Assembly: GCF_000967655.1 (NCBI RefSeq)
Contig: NZ_JXYA01000013.1
Span: 1 to 44,328 of the forward strand
From: Pseudoalteromonas rubra
Lineage (GTDB): Bacteria; Pseudomonadota; Gammaproteobacteria; Enterobacterales; Alteromonadaceae
Reading direction: 5' to 3'
Length of the DNA stretch: 44,328 bases
The notes beneath the pieces are model-generated. The model was not told the origin of the DNA. It saw nothing but the letters and a program-made list of their open reading frames with translations, and made no database searches. Made by a program: the position numbers and the translations under genes. Shown here piece after piece: positions 1 to 9,964 of this stretch; the first letter of the stretch is position 1; every line of letters begins with the position of its first letter.

Positions 1-57
1 ATAGAACACTTAATTAAGCAAATTCGCTATCGTGCAACTGAGCACGAAGCGGCGTGA
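1..57 (+). CDS. C-terminal end of an unidentified gene (partial)
   Basis: The first frame is open from the window edge to a TGA at 55-57 and gives 18 residues ending in RATEHEAA. It points towards ftsH and is followed by a strong symmetrical hairpin at 102-130 that could end both convergent genes. Too little is visible to name the protein, and a chance open frame of this length is quite possible. Confidence 0.35.
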   Translation: MEHLIKQIRYRATEHEAA

Positions 58-101
58 GATACTCATGCCCAATATGTGAGCAGGTATGGGGCTTAGCCTA
101 T

Positions 102-130
102 AAAAAAACCCCGGCTAAAGCCGGGGTTTT
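102..130. terminator. Bidirectional rho-independent terminator downstream of ftsH
   Basis: A 9-bp stem (AACCCCGGC / GCCGGGGTT, loop TAAA) has an A-run on its left and a T-run on its right, so it can end transcription from both sides. It lies 24 bp beyond the ftsH stop codon. Confidence 0.9.
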
Positions 131-153
131 CATTGATTCAATTTTAGCTTAAA

Positions 154-2097
154 TCACAGCTTGTCATCAAGCTCAGATCCTGACACCGATGTATTGTCGC
201 TTTTTTCAGCGTCGCTACTAGTGCCAGCAGAAGCGCCCGTATTACCACTGTCTGTTGGCTTACGGTCATGGGCATCTCTGGGTGGACGAACTTCTTTTCT
301 TTCCATCAAGTCGTCAATCTGGCCCGCATCGATTGTTTCGTACTTCATCAATGCGTCCTTCATTGCATGCAGAATGTCCATGTTGTCTTTCAGAATTTGC
401 TCCGCTCTGTTGTAGTTGCGAGATACAAAGTCTTTAATTTCAGCGTCAATTAGTTTAGCTGTTTCATCAGACACACCTGCCATGCGTGATGAACCACCAC
501 CCATGAACATTTCACCTTGCTCTTCCATGTACATCTGAGGACCCAATTTAGGGCTTAAGCCCCATTGCGTGACCATCTTACGCGCAATGTCGGTAGCCCG
601 TTCAATGTCATTACTGGCTCCCGTCGTTACTTTGTCATCACCATAGATAATGGCTTCCGCGATACGACCACCATACAAGCTCGATAGCATTGACTCCAGG
701 TGCTCTTTAGAGTGGCTTACCCTGTCTTGCTCCGGCAGGTACATAGTGACACCCAAGGCTCGACCACGTGGAATAATAGACACTTTGTACACCGGATCAT
801 GTTCTGGGACCAAACGACCTACGATGGCGTGACCCGCTTCATGGTAGGCAGTCATTTCTTTTTCTTTCTCAGACATAACCATAGACTTGCGCTCGGCGCC
901 CATCATGATTTTGTCTTTCGCAGCATCAAACTCAGCCATGCTGACTTTACGCTTATTACCGCGAGCCGCAAATAGCGCAGCCTCGTTAACCAGGTTTGCC
1001 AGATCGGCACCCGAGAAGCCAGGCGTACCACGTGCAATCACAGATGCCTCAACATTTTCGTCAAGCGGTACTTTACGCATGTGAACGTTCAGGATTTGCT
1101 CACGACCACGGACATCAGGTAAGCCAACCACAACCTGACGGTCAAAACGACCGGGGCGAAGCAATGCCGGGTCAAGTACGTCCGGACGGTTTGTCGCAGC
1201 AATAACTATGATACCTTCGTTACCTTCAAAGCCATCCATTTCAACCAGCATTTGGTTCAGCGTTTGCTCACGCTCATCGTGACCGCCACCCATGCCAGCA
1301 CCACGTTTACGACCTACCGCATCGATTTCGTCAATAAAGATGATACATGGTGCGGCTTTCTTAGCCTGGTCGAACATGTCTCGCACACGCGAAGCACCCA
1401 CACCAACAAACATTTCTACGAAGTCAGAACCGGAAATGGTAAAGAATGGCACTTTCGCCTCGCCAGCCACTGCTTTAGCCAGTAAGGTTTTACCCGTACC
1501 CGGAGGACCTACCATTAACACGCCTTTAGGAATGTTACCGCCCAGCTTCTGGAACTTAGATGGGTCACGCAGGAAGTCGACCAATTCGGTAACGTCTTCT
1601 TTTGCTTCATCACAGCCTGCGACGTCGGCGAACGTCGTTTTAACCTGATCTTCGCCCATCAGACGCGCCTTACTCTTACCAAATGACATCGCGCCTTTGC
1701 CACCACCGCCTTGCATCTGACGCATGAAGAAAATCCATACACCGATTAGCAACAGCATCGGGAACCAGGAAATAAAAATGTTAGCCAGGAAAGATTGCTC
1801 TTCTGGCGCAACCCCTTTTACGTTTACATCGTTTTTAAGTAAATCGTTGATCAGGTCATCATCGTACAATGGCATAATGGTTTGGAAGCGCTCACCATTG
1901 TTTTTGATCCCTGTAATTGTGCCAGCTGTCCGGTCGATGTTGACATCGCGGACAACACCGCTACGCACTTCGTTCACAAACTGAGTGTAACTAGTCTGGC
2001 GATCTGCTTGTTCGCCACCATTGAAGCTCTGAAACACGGTCATTAGCACGACTGCTATCACCAACCAGAGTATTAAGTTCTTCGCCATATCGCTCAA
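154..2097 (-). CDS. ftsH: ATP-dependent zinc metalloprotease FtsH
   Basis: This is the membrane-anchored AAA+ protease that degrades misfolded membrane proteins and regulators. The 647 residues show an N-terminal membrane helix (residues 7-22), a periplasmic domain, a second helix near 108-125, Walker A GPPGTGKT near residue 200, Walker B IIFIDEID, the second region of homology ending in RPGRFDRQ, and the zinc protease motif HEAGH in the C-terminal half. Length and order match Escherichia coli FtsH. The start at 2097 is TTG with AGAGG 8 bases upstream; an in-frame ATG three codons later gives the familiar MAKNLILW start but sits too far from that ribosome site. The gene follows rlmE by about 60 bp on the same strand, the usual gammaproteobacterial order, so the two are probably cotranscribed. 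The C-terminal tail is Ser/Asp rich and poorly conserved, as usual. Confidence 0.98.
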   Translation of the reverse strand: MSDMAKNLILWLVIAVVLMTVFQSFNGGEQADRQTSYTQFVNEVRSGVVRDVNIDRTAGTITGIKNNGERFQTIMPLYDDDLINDLLKNDVNVKGVAPEEQSFLANIFISWFPMLLLIGVWIFFMRQMQGGGGKGAMSFGKSKARLMGEDQVKTTFADVAGCDEAKEDVTELVDFLRDPSKFQKLGGNIPKGVLMVGPPGTGKTLLAKAVAGEAKVPFFTISGSDFVEMFVGVGASRVRDMFDQAKKAAPCIIFIDEIDAVGRKRGAGMGGGHDEREQTLNQMLVEMDGFEGNEGIIVIAATNRPDVLDPALLRPGRFDRQVVVGLPDVRGREQILNVHMRKVPLDENVEASVIARGTPGFSGADLANLVNEAALFAARGNKRKVSMAEFDAAKDKIMMGAERKSMVMSEKEKEMTAYHEAGHAIVGRLVPEHDPVYKVSIIPRGRALGVTMYLPEQDRVSHSKEHLESMLSSLYGGRIAEAIIYGDDKVTTGASNDIERATDIARKMVTQWGLSPKLGPQMYMEEQGEMFMGGGSSRMAGVSDETAKLIDAEIKDFVSRNYNRAEQILKDNMDILHAMKDALMKYETIDAGQIDDLMERKEVRPPRDAHDRKPTDSGNTGASAGTSSDAEKSDNTSVSGSELDDKL

Positions 2098-2156
2098 GGG
2101 GTTAACCTCTTGTATCTAAAATAATTCAAATTCGTCTTAAAAGCGTTTCAACTGTA

Positions 2157-2786
2157 CTACAGTTTGTAGCCCGTCGCCACTATATATACTTCACGGGATC
2201 GAGGACGAGACGCTTTTGGCTTGCGGATCTTAACCACTTTAAAAGCATTACGCACGTCCTGCACAAACTGATCAAAGCCTTCACCCTGAAATACCTTCAC
2301 AGCAAAAGCACCGTTAGGTTTGAGTACCTGGTGACACATATCAAATGCCAGCTCAACCAGATACATGCTTCCCGCCTGGTCAATCACAGTGTTGCCACTC
2401 ATATTGGGTGCCATGTCCGAACATACCACATCGATATTTTTACCGCCAATTCTGTCTAACAAGGCATTAAGCACGGCTTCTTCACGGAAGTCACCTTGCA
2501 AAAATGCCACGCCTGGCAGTGAGTCCATAGGTAAGATGTCGCAGGCAATCACCTCACCCTTATCACCAACTTGCTCAGCCAAATACTGAGACCAGCTCCC
2601 CGGTGCTGCACCTAAATCAACAACATGCATGCCCGGTTTGAACAACTTATCTTTCTGTTGTATCTCTTCCAGTTTGAAAACGGCACGAGAGCGATAGCCC
2701 CGTTTTTGTGCCTCATGAACATACGGATCTTCAACATGTTCTTTTAACCAGCGCTTAGAGCTCGCTGAGTGCTTTTTATTTGCCAT
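2157..2786 (-). CDS. rlmE: 23S rRNA (uridine-2'-O)-methyltransferase RlmE (FtsJ/RrmJ)
   Basis: RlmE methylates the 2'-O of U2552 in the 23S rRNA A-loop, a late step in 50S assembly, using S-adenosylmethionine. The 209 residues match the family length. Visible features are the N-terminal SSKRWLKEH and [12 protein letters not shown] segment carrying the first catalytic lysine, the SAM-binding motif [14 protein letters not shown], the catalytic aspartate in [11 protein letters not shown], the second lysine in [11 protein letters not shown] and the glutamate in [10 protein letters not shown], which completes the K-D-K-E tetrad. It lies directly upstream of ftsH on the same strand and diverges from yhbY, the standard arrangement. 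Confidence 0.97.
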   Translation of the reverse strand: MANKKHSASSKRWLKEHVEDPYVHEAQKRGYRSRAVFKLEEIQQKDKLFKPGMHVVDLGAAPGSWSQYLAEQVGDKGEVIACDILPMDSLPGVAFLQGDFREEAVLNALLDRIGGKNIDVVCSDMAPNMSGNTVIDQAGSMYLVELAFDMCHQVLKPNGAFAVKVFQGEGFDQFVQDVRNAFKVVKIRKPKASRPRSREVYIVATGYKL

Positions 2787-2869
2787 ATTAACTGCAACTC
2801 ATTAGTAATATTCTTTAGATGGCGTTAGAATAGCGGTAATTCAAGCCTTAATTAGTAAATTGTATCAAT

Positions 2870-3166
2870 ATGACATTATCAAATAAACAGAAGCAGTACC
2901 TAAAAGGGTTAGCACATGACCTAAAACCCGTTGTTTTGCTCGGTGGCAACGGGCTAACAGAAGGAGTTCTGTTAGAGATTGAGCAATGTTTAGACATCCA
3001 CGAGCTCATCAAAGTAAAAGTACCGACCAATGATCGCGAAACCAAGCAACTGATCTTCGACGCCATCGCGCGTGAAACAGGTGCTCACAAAGTTCAGGCG
3101 ATTGGCCACATCGTCGTTTTGTATCGCCAAAGCGAAGATAAAAAAATCCAGCTGCCTCGCCAATAG
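2870..3166 (+). CDS. yhbY: Ribosome assembly RNA-binding protein YhbY
   Basis: This 98-residue protein belongs to the CRM-domain family that binds pre-50S ribosomal particles. The sequence carries the family signature: an N-terminal SNKQKQYLKGLAHDLKPVV segment, the GGNGLTEGVL loop and the ELIKVKV strand. It is divergent from rlmE-ftsH with an 83-bp shared upstream region, as in enterobacteria. Function is transferred from the family; nothing unusual is visible. Confidence 0.95.
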   Translation: MTLSNKQKQYLKGLAHDLKPVVLLGGNGLTEGVLLEIEQCLDIHELIKVKVPTNDRETKQLIFDAIARETGAHKVQAIGHIVVLYRQSEDKKIQLPRQ

Positions 3167-3180
3167 CACAGGCTGGCTGT

Positions 3181-4341
3181 CTAAGTATCAGATTGTGCTT
3201 TGGCAGCCCTGCTAAATTCAATGGCCTGACGAATAAACTCGGTACTCAGGCCGTTGATAACGCCACTTTCAGCGTTCAGCAGCAAACTAAAGCCAATTCC
3301 TAACTCCGGCAATACCGCAATATCCGTTCTGTATCCCTGAACCCAGCCACTGTGGTAATACATGAGTTCACCAGAAAAGCTATAAATACGCCAGCCCAAG
3401 CCGTAATGCGCCTGCTCTACATAATTACGCCATACCCTTCTGCGGAGTTCTCGCTTAGTGCGGGTATAAGGACGAGACTGAATGGTTAACGCGTCCAGCG
3501 ATAATACCGATGGATAAATCCCCAGTTGTGCCTTAAGCCATTGGCTCATATCTGCGGCGCTGGCGTTCACACCCGCAGCAGGGGCAACTTTATAATAATG
3601 CGGTTTGAGCTTTGCGGTGTGCCAGCGTTTAGTACCACGCACATGGGGCGCGGCAAAATTATCATCGCGGGTCATGTGTGTATGCCCTAAGCCTGCATCT
3701 TTCATCCCTAACGGAGCAAAGAAAAAGTGTTCAAGCCAGGCTTCATAACTCAGCTGTGTGGTTTGCGCTATCACATCGCCAATCAGGCTAAACATGACGT
3801 TTTGATAACCATAACAAATCCCGGGCCGGCAAATATGCTCTACGTCGACCAGTCGTGGATAAATTTTGTCATACGTCATCCGAGACTCAATCAGATTGTC
3901 ATAGGCATTAGGCACCAGACCACTGGAGTGGCTGAGTAAGTGATATAATTTTGCCTTGCCGTAGGCACTTTCACTGAAAATAGGCAAATGCTGAGCAACG
4001 GTATCTTCCAGGTTGAGTATCCCTTGCGCTGCCAACTTAGCGGTGAGTGAACCGGCAAAGGTTTTAGACACCGAGGCCAGGCGAAAACGGGTATTGGCTG
4101 TGACCTGGCGCCCTTTTCTTACTTTGGTTTTCCCCAACCCGGCAATATGATCGCCATGCTGGCGGTGCACAATGCTCAAAGCAGCGCCCGGTATCGATTT
4201 TTCTTTTAGTTTTTGTTTGAGTTGCTTAGAATATGCGTTCACAAATTGCTCCCAGCGCTGCTGCTCGCTGCCTGGGTCAGCCTGAACGACGCAAGTCGTC
4301 AGTGCGAAAGCAAGAATAATAAGGTGATGCAGTGACTTCAT
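3181..4341 (-). CDS. Secreted serine hydrolase, class C beta-lactamase family
   Basis: A predicted exported serine hydrolase or penicillin-binding-like protein (PF00144 type), 386 residues from the ATG at 4341. That start puts a signal peptide first (MKSLHHLIILAFALTTCVVQA); an upstream in-frame ATG at 4398 would add 19 residues in front of it and hide the signal. The three active-site elements of the family are present: SxxK as SVSK near residue 90, YxN as YQN in the GYQN segment, and HSG in the YYHSGW segment replacing KTG. The substrate cannot be read from sequence; relatives include esterases, D-amino peptidases and AmpC. It converges with yhbY with only 14 bp between stop codons and no obvious terminator. 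Confidence 0.85.
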   Translation of the reverse strand: MKSLHHLIILAFALTTCVVQADPGSEQQRWEQFVNAYSKQLKQKLKEKSIPGAALSIVHRQHGDHIAGLGKTKVRKGRQVTANTRFRLASVSKTFAGSLTAKLAAQGILNLEDTVAQHLPIFSESAYGKAKLYHLLSHSSGLVPNAYDNLIESRMTYDKIYPRLVDVEHICRPGICYGYQNVMFSLIGDVIAQTTQLSYEAWLEHFFFAPLGMKDAGLGHTHMTRDDNFAAPHVRGTKRWHTAKLKPHYYKVAPAAGVNASAADMSQWLKAQLGIYPSVLSLDALTIQSRPYTRTKRELRRRVWRNYVEQAHYGLGWRIYSFSGELMYYHSGWVQGYRTDIAVLPELGIGFSLLLNAESGVINGLSTEFIRQAIEFSRAAKAQSDT

Positions 4342-4521
4342 AATGATCCGATTCATTAACACGCTGCACATAATATCATGAAGTTTGGTACTGCTCACGC
4401 AGACAATCCAGGCTGAACACAGAAACTTTTCTGTCTCACCCTTTGGAGCGTACCAAAGAATTTGTCGTGTTTTAATGCAGCTAAGTGCTGATCTATAAAA
4501 CTAAATTTAGAGGTATAAGTC

Positions 4522-5328
4522 ATGCGCTGTTTGCTTTCAATTATTGCCTTGGCCGGACTGACAGGGTGTATTGCAACACCGCCAATGGCGCCCAAACTGG
4601 ACGTGCCGAAAAAGCCGCTATTAACCAAGTCGGTTTATCAAATATCATACAGTACCGAACTCGAGTCTGCCCGGATCAAATCCGTGCAGCTGCCCGCTCA
4701 CCCAGTCAAAAGTGGCAATACGGTGTACATAGATACCAGTAAAGTGAGCATGACGGATACTTTGCGTAAGCAGATTATCCAATTGTTAAAAGACAAAGGT
4801 TTGACCGTGGTCGCACAAAAAAGCAGCGACTACCACCTGGTGGTTCAACAACTGGACCTGTCATTTGGTAAAGACAAGGTCTATGTGTTAAATAAGCCCG
4901 AAGATCCGCACCCCTATATAGCGCAGCTCGCTCAGACCATTCCAAGCAAACAATGCAGTAATATCATTGCATCGTTAAGTATGCGACTGACGCATAAATC
5001 ATCATCCGATGTGATATGGTTTGCCAAATCGTCCATCAACAGTGCCGGGTATCAGGGTATTCCACTACAATACACATTTACAGAAACTGAAAAAGTGGCC
5101 AATGAGCACGCCGTCATTTCCTATATCGTTGAGCAAAATCAGGAAGAAGCGCGTCGTGCCCGATATAACCAAAGCGTGAAAATCCCGCCTTATCAGGTAG
5201 AGTCGCAAATATCTCCTCTGGTCAAAACAGCGGGAGCTTGTAACAAAACAGAGGTGAGCGCACTAACCAGCGATATGATGCATTATCTCAGCAAGGGTCT
5301 GATAGAAAAACTTAATGTCTTGCTTTAA
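4522..5328 (+). CDS. Uncharacterised lipoprotein
   Basis: A 268-residue predicted lipoprotein. The N-terminus MRCLLSIIALAGLTGC is a short lipoprotein signal with a clean lipobox (LTGC, modified cysteine at residue 16). The mature part alternates strands and helices and contains a segment after residue 70 with TLRKQIIQLLKDKGLTVV, reminiscent of families that test for age- or stress-related outer-membrane lipoproteins, but I do not recognise the family. An AGAGG ribosome site lies about 7 bases before the ATG. It stands alone between the serine hydrolase and the two-component genes. Confidence 0.75.
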   Translation: MRCLLSIIALAGLTGCIATPPMAPKLDVPKKPLLTKSVYQISYSTELESARIKSVQLPAHPVKSGNTVYIDTSKVSMTDTLRKQIIQLLKDKGLTVVAQKSSDYHLVVQQLDLSFGKDKVYVLNKPEDPHPYIAQLAQTIPSKQCSNIIASLSMRLTHKSSSDVIWFAKSSINSAGYQGIPLQYTFTETEKVANEHAVISYIVEQNQEEARRARYNQSVKIPPYQVESQISPLVKTAGACNKTEVSALTSDMMHYLSKGLIEKLNVLL

Positions 5329-5473
5329 CTGAGGTTATTAAACAAGAACACACACTTAATTACACTTTTTACGTGATTCGTACTTATAATTGCAGTCAAG
5401 AACATAATTCAAGCAAAATAATGAACGTCTTGGCCGGCAGCATGCAAGGCAAGCGCAATAAAGGAGAAGTCAA

Positions 5474-6181
5474 ATGGAGCAATACGGCACAATTTTGTTG
5501 GTTGAAGATGACGAGTCACTCGCTCAGTGGGTTGCCGATTACCTGAACAATCAGGGCTACACCACAGAGTGTTGTTATCGCGGTGACCAGGTTGTCGGTA
5601 TGGTCAAGCAACATGAGCCAGATCTGGTGTTGCTGGATATCATGTTGCCCGGGCAAGATGGCATCAGTGTGTGTCGCGAGTTGCGCCAGTTTTATAGCAA
5701 GCCCATCATAATGCTGACAGCAAAAGACGAAGAGATGGACGAAGTCATTGGACTCGAAGTCGGTGCCAGTGATTATGTCATTAAACCTGTCCGGCCACGT
5801 GCTTTGCTGGCGCGGATCAAGGCTAATATGCGTGTTTCTCAAGATAATGAATCAAATTCAGATGCCAATGCGCTGATGCTCAATGTCGGGAATCTACGCA
5901 TTGATACGCAGGCACGCAAAGTCATCGTGGCAGAGCAGGAAGTCAATGTCTCCAGCGCCGAGTACCTGTTGCTGCACTTCCTGGCCAGTAACGCTGGCGA
6001 GGTTGTGTCTCGGGATGCGGTATTTAAAGCGACGAAAGGCCGTGAATACGATGGCCTGGATCGCAGCGTCGATGTGCTTATCTCGGCATTGCGTAAAAAG
6101 TTTGGCGATGACCCTCAGAACCCGGAAAAGATCAAAACAATCTGGGGAAAAGGCTATCTACTTGTGCCTTCGGCCTGGTAA
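5474..6181 (+). CDS. OmpR-family response regulator, RstA-like
   Basis: A DNA-binding response regulator of 235 residues. The receiver domain (about 1-120) has the acidic pair in VEDDESL, the phospho-acceptor aspartate in LVLLDIMLPG, the conserved Thr in IIMLTAKD and the lysine in DYVIKPVRP. The C-terminal winged helix has the signature YDGLDRSVDVLISALRKKF and ends GKGYLLVPSAW, very close to RstA of enterobacteria. A strong site AAGGAG lies 7 bases upstream of the ATG. The sensor kinase gene follows after 96 bp in the same orientation, so the two form one system. The signal is unknown; RstA in E. coli answers PhoP and acid stress, which should not be assumed here. Confidence 0.93.
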   Translation: MEQYGTILLVEDDESLAQWVADYLNNQGYTTECCYRGDQVVGMVKQHEPDLVLLDIMLPGQDGISVCRELRQFYSKPIIMLTAKDEEMDEVIGLEVGASDYVIKPVRPRALLARIKANMRVSQDNESNSDANALMLNVGNLRIDTQARKVIVAEQEVNVSSAEYLLLHFLASNAGEVVSRDAVFKATKGREYDGLDRSVDVLISALRKKFGDDPQNPEKIKTIWGKGYLLVPSAW

Positions 6182-6277
6182 GCCACATTGCTACCTGATG
6201 GCCCGCTCACAATGGTGCGGGCCTAAGCCTCTCTTCTCCCCTGCCTGATGCAACGGTACTTATCTTTGGAGTAATGG

Positions 6278-7588
6278 ATGAGAAAGCTCTATCTTTACCT
6301 GCTCGCAAGTGCGCTGATCTCAATTGTGGTGCTAGGCTGGTTACTTGACACCCTAAGCCAGCAAGCTGAGCCCGCAGAAGACGCCTTTGCCTGGCAGGCC
6401 AAGCTACTGTATGGCGTTACCAACCAAAGTGCCTCCATACCTGAGACACTGCGGGCGGCCTATATGGAGCAAGTGAGTAAAGATTTTGACCTGCCCATTA
6501 CCTACAGCTCCGGGGACTCTCTGGCATTACCTGTGGAGCTCAAAAACCAAATGATGCAGCCAGAGGGCTTACTGCTTGAGGATGATATAGGCTATTACCT
6601 GCTTAAATCAGCCCCGTCACTGGCACCAGACTACCTTGAACTGAGGCTTGAAAAGCCCCCCGAGCAATATGATTCCGATGTGTTTTTGACACTGGCATTT
6701 TATGCCGGCATTTGCACCTTCATGTGGGTTATCCTGGCACCGCTTGCTAAACGGCTTACCGTGCTGGTGAGTGTCGCTAAACAGTTTGCCAGTGGTAATT
6801 TAAGTGCCCGTATCGAAGTAAATCACTTCACCTATATTAAAGATCTGGAACTGACCTTTAACCGCATGGCCAACCAGATAGAAAAGCTGCTAGCTGAGAA
6901 CAAACTCATGGCGTCGAGCCTGTCTCACGACATTCGCACCCCGGTTGCCTGTTTACGGTTTGGTTTTGATGCCGCGTTTGAGGAAGATGACATCGAGCAG
7001 GTCCACGCTCTGATGCATCGTATGGAGAAAGATCTTGATCAGATGGAAAATATGCTGGCCAGTTATTTAGCCTTTGCCACCCTTGAACAAAAATCACACC
7101 TGCTCAAGTTCGCCCCGACAGAGCTGGACGGCTATATTCGCAATGTCGTTGAGCAGATGGCCCCTAAATTGACCAACAAACAAATCAATGCCAGCGTCTC
7201 TGTCCCTGCACACTTGCAAATGGATGCCGATCCGCACTGGCTGGCCAGAGCCATCTCTAATTTACTGAGCAATGCCTGCGATTTTGCTGATAAACAAATC
7301 ATCGTCAGCGCCCAGCAATTGGATCATCAGATTGAAATACGTGTAGAAGATGATGGGCCTGGTATTGAGGAAGAAAACTGGGCTAAGGTATTCGATCCTT
7401 TTTTCCAGGAGCAGGGACATCGAAACCGGGCCGGTAAGAGCTATGGCCTCGGCCTGGCCATTGTTGCAAAAGTGGTCGACTGGCACCATGGCCGGGCCAG
7501 AGTTAGCAGATCCGACCTGCTTGGCGGCGCCAAATTCACCTTGACGTTTCCCTGTAAAGCACCAAGAAATACTGTCAAGGCTGACTGA
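6278..7588 (+). CDS. Sensor histidine kinase, RstB-like
   Basis: Inner-membrane sensor kinase of 436 residues paired with the regulator just upstream. It shows an N-terminal helix (LYLYLLASALISIVVLGWLL), a periplasmic sensor part of about 115 residues, a second helix near residue 145 (FYAGICTFMWVILAPL), a HAMP linker, the phosphorylation box with histidine in SLSHDIRTPVACLRFG, and the ATPase domain with N box NLLSNACDFA, G1 DDGPGIEEE and G2 GLGLAIV. Start ATG at 6278 with GGAG 6 bases upstream; a nearby ATG at 6274 is out of frame. The ligand sensed cannot be inferred. Confidence 0.92.
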   Translation: MRKLYLYLLASALISIVVLGWLLDTLSQQAEPAEDAFAWQAKLLYGVTNQSASIPETLRAAYMEQVSKDFDLPITYSSGDSLALPVELKNQMMQPEGLLLEDDIGYYLLKSAPSLAPDYLELRLEKPPEQYDSDVFLTLAFYAGICTFMWVILAPLAKRLTVLVSVAKQFASGNLSARIEVNHFTYIKDLELTFNRMANQIEKLLAENKLMASSLSHDIRTPVACLRFGFDAAFEEDDIEQVHALMHRMEKDLDQMENMLASYLAFATLEQKSHLLKFAPTELDGYIRNVVEQMAPKLTNKQINASVSVPAHLQMDADPHWLARAISNLLSNACDFADKQIIVSAQQLDHQIEIRVEDDGPGIEEENWAKVFDPFFQEQGHRNRAGKSYGLGLAIVAKVVDWHHGRARVSRSDLLGGAKFTLTFPCKAPRNTVKAD

Positions 7589-7776
7589 CAAGCGTTAGAT
7601 TTGTGCTATAAATCAGCTAGATACTAACGAATGGCGAGCACAGCACTGGATTTTTCGGATTACGCTTAGAATTTGCGCAAAAACTTGTGTTAGATCAAAG
7701 CAATTTAGGCCTTTTTATTTCCTTTTAATTACAGTAGATTGTTGCCGCCGTCTTTAAAAATGAGAAGTATAAGAAT

Positions 7777-9123
7777 ATGAGCAGTGTGCGCGGAGAGTTC
7801 AGCTCTCGCTTCGGATTCATAATGGCAGCAGCGGGCTCAGCTGTTGGCCTGGGAAACATTTGGGGTTTCCCAACTCAAACCGCCAGTAACGGCGGTGCCG
7901 CTTTTGTATTGATGTATTTGATCCTGGCGTTTTGTCTGGCTTATCCCGCATTGATGGCTGAGCTGGTGATTGGTCGCCATGGTCAGGCAAACGCGGTGTC
8001 TTCACTACAAAAACTGGGCAACAACCCGGTGCAAAAGAAATTTGCATTTTTCGTCGGGTTTGGTGGCATTATCTGTGCCGGACTGATCTTAAGCTTTTAT
8101 GCCATCGTGGCAGGCTGGATGCTCAGCGCCACTCTGGAGCCGGTCGCAACAACAGTAGGCGCAGCTGGTGCTGCACAGTGGCTGTCAGAGCAGTCTCTGG
8201 TAAGAGATCTCAGCTTTACGCTCATCTTCGTGGCTCTGACTATCTCTATCATCAGTAAAGGCGTCGAAAATGGCATAGAAAAATGGTCCAAACGCCTGAT
8301 GCCTGCGCTGCTGGTCATTTTATTTTCGTTGATTGCTTATGTGCTGACTCAGGAAGGGGCAACGACGGGTTTAAAAGCCTATCTGGTGCCTGATTTTTCT
8401 TCGCTGCTAGACCCGGGTTTGCTGGTCAGTGCGCTCGGTCAGGCATTTTTCTCGTTGTCGCTGGGTACCAGTGTCATGATCATTTATGGTTCTTACATCA
8501 GTAAGCAGGAAAACCTTGTTTCTCTGGGGGCATACGTCACGCTGATTGATGTGTTTATTGCCTTTGTTGCGGGCCTGCTGATCATTCCTGCTATGTATGT
8601 GGCACAGGCTCAGGGCGTCGAAATTTTCTCATCAAGCGGCCAGCTGCTGTCTGAAGACACGTTAGTATTCCAGGTATTACCAGCCTTGTTTGAAGGCATG
8701 GGCGGTGTGGGTGTCTTTGTTGGCTTTGCTTTCTTTGCCCTGATGAGCATTGCAGCGCTCACCAGCTCTATTTCGATGCTTGAAGCCCCGGTATCTTATG
8801 CTGTCGAAAAATTTGCACTGGCCAGAACGCAGGCAACCTGGATCATTGGCGGTATCATCGCAACCGTAAGCGTGACAATCATTCTGAACTTCTCAGCTCT
8901 GTTTGGCCTGGTTGTGCAGCTGACCACGCAATTCGGTCAACCCCTGCTTGGCATGCTGTGCTGTATTTTCGTTGGCTGGATCTGGCACCGTAAGAAGTTA
9001 CTGAGCGAAATTCAGGAAGGCCACCCGGAAGTCGCGTCATCTGTTTTCTGGCGGATCTGGCCCTGGTATATCCGCTTTGTCTGTCCGCTGGCCATTGCGC
9101 TGGTATTTATCAATTCCCTGTAA
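7777..9123 (+). CDS. Sodium-dependent transporter, NSS/SNF family
   Basis: A multipass symporter of 448 residues in the neurotransmitter:sodium symporter family, which import amino acids or related amines with sodium. The first helix contains the family signature GSAVGLGNIWGFP, which forms the sodium and substrate site in LeuT. About 11 hydrophobic segments can be counted, typical of prokaryotic members. The tail is short and ends with a hydrophobic helix. The gene is monocistronic: 188 bp separate it from the kinase gene and a terminator follows 8 bp after the stop. Substrate unknown; relatives carry tryptophan, tyrosine, methionine or alanine. Confidence 0.92.
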   Translation: MSSVRGEFSSRFGFIMAAAGSAVGLGNIWGFPTQTASNGGAAFVLMYLILAFCLAYPALMAELVIGRHGQANAVSSLQKLGNNPVQKKFAFFVGFGGIICAGLILSFYAIVAGWMLSATLEPVATTVGAAGAAQWLSEQSLVRDLSFTLIFVALTISIISKGVENGIEKWSKRLMPALLVILFSLIAYVLTQEGATTGLKAYLVPDFSSLLDPGLLVSALGQAFFSLSLGTSVMIIYGSYISKQENLVSLGAYVTLIDVFIAFVAGLLIIPAMYVAQAQGVEIFSSSGQLLSEDTLVFQVLPALFEGMGGVGVFVGFAFFALMSIAALTSSISMLEAPVSYAVEKFALARTQATWIIGGIIATVSVTIILNFSALFGLVVQLTTQFGQPLLGMLCCIFVGWIWHRKKLLSEIQEGHPEVASSVFWRIWPWYIRFVCPLAIALVFINSL

Positions 9124-9130
9124 TTAATAG

Positions 9131-9159
9131 AAAAAGAGAGGCAACACAGCCTCTCTTTT
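9131..9159 (+). terminator. Rho-independent terminator of the NSS transporter gene
   Basis: An 8-bp stem AGAGAGGC / GCCTCTCT with loop AACACA, followed by TTT; placed right after the stop codon. Confidence 0.85.
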
Positions 9160-9201
9160 CAATTTTAAAACACACGCTCGAGTTTCCGAATTCAATCCAT
9201 T

Positions 9202-9228
9202 AAAAAAGCACGCCGAAGCGTGCTTTTT
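9202..9228 (-). terminator. Terminator downstream of pgl (bidirectional)
   Basis: A perfect stem AAAAAGCACGC / GCGTGCTTTTT with loop CGAA lies 26 bp beyond the pgl stop codon. It has A- and T-runs on both sides and could also back up the terminator of the convergent transporter gene. Confidence 0.88.
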
Positions 9229-9253
9229 GTCTGTTGTAATTCTGTTTGGCTAA

Positions 9254-9964
9254 TTAAGGGCACCAAAACACGCTAAGCGTTAGCTCAGGGTGATTTAACA
9301 CCGCGCGCAACGGAATGTCGAGCTCAGAGCCTGGTTGCTTGGCTTCTTCGTATACCGCGCGTTTTGCCTCGCCGCTGATCAAGAGTACGGCATGCTTAGT
9401 ATTAGCAATACCAGCCAGCGTCAAGCTCATGCGCTCTGTAATACTGCCCGTGACTTCACTTTGCTTTGCATTGATGGCACACACCAGCTCAGACGTTTGC
9501 AGTGCCTGCTCCAGCCCTTGTGCATGCGGGAACAATGACGCAGTGTGCCCGTCCGGGCCCATGCCAAGGATAGTGATATCAAACGGAGCTTTTAATGCCG
9601 CATAGGCGCTTTCGCATTCATCCTGACCTGCTTGCGCCGTGGCTGCGGCGTTTTTCATGGTCACGAACTCAGCACCACTTGCTTCGTTTTGTAACAGTGT
9701 CGAGTTGATGAAAGCTTCATTAGACTTTTCATGCTCGGCGTCAACCCAACGCTCATCAACCATAGCCACAGTGACCTTATCCCAGGCCAAAGGCAGGTTT
9801 GACAAGTGTCGGTATGCAGGTGCCGGCGACGAACCACCCGATACCAGCATAGTCGCACGGCCATCGGTGGTAATCGCATCGCTCAACGTGCTGCTCAAAA
9901 GCTCAGCCAGCTGTGCGGTCATTGCGTCTTTACTGTCAAAAAACTGTTCGTTCAGCTGTGCCAT
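9254..9964 (-). CDS. pgl: 6-phosphogluconolactonase (SOL/DevB type)
   Basis: Hydrolyses 6-phosphogluconolactone to 6-phosphogluconate, step two of the oxidative pentose phosphate and Entner-Doudoroff routes. The 236-residue length fits the DevB type rather than the longer E. coli YbhE type. Visible family motifs are TMLVSGGSSPAPAYRHL, VDERWVDAEHEKSNE and ILGMGPDGHTASLFP. The ATG shares one base with the zwf stop codon, so it is translationally coupled to zwf and ends in a strong terminator. Confidence 0.95.
   Translation of the reverse strand: MAQLNEQFFDSKDAMTAQLAELLSSTLSDAITTDGRATMLVSGGSSPAPAYRHLSNLPLAWDKVTVAMVDERWVDAEHEKSNEAFINSTLLQNEASGAEFVTMKNAAATAQAGQDECESAYAALKAPFDITILGMGPDGHTASLFPHAQGLEQALQTSELVCAINAKQSEVTGSITERMSLTLAGIANTKHAVLLISGEAKRAVYEEAKQPGSELDIPLRAVLNHPELTLSVFWCP

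Noticed and set aside
7685..7698. FNR/CRP-like sequence TTGTGTTAGATCAA upstream of the NSS transporter
   Set aside because: One half-site is good but the other has two mismatches; too weak by eye to list as a site.
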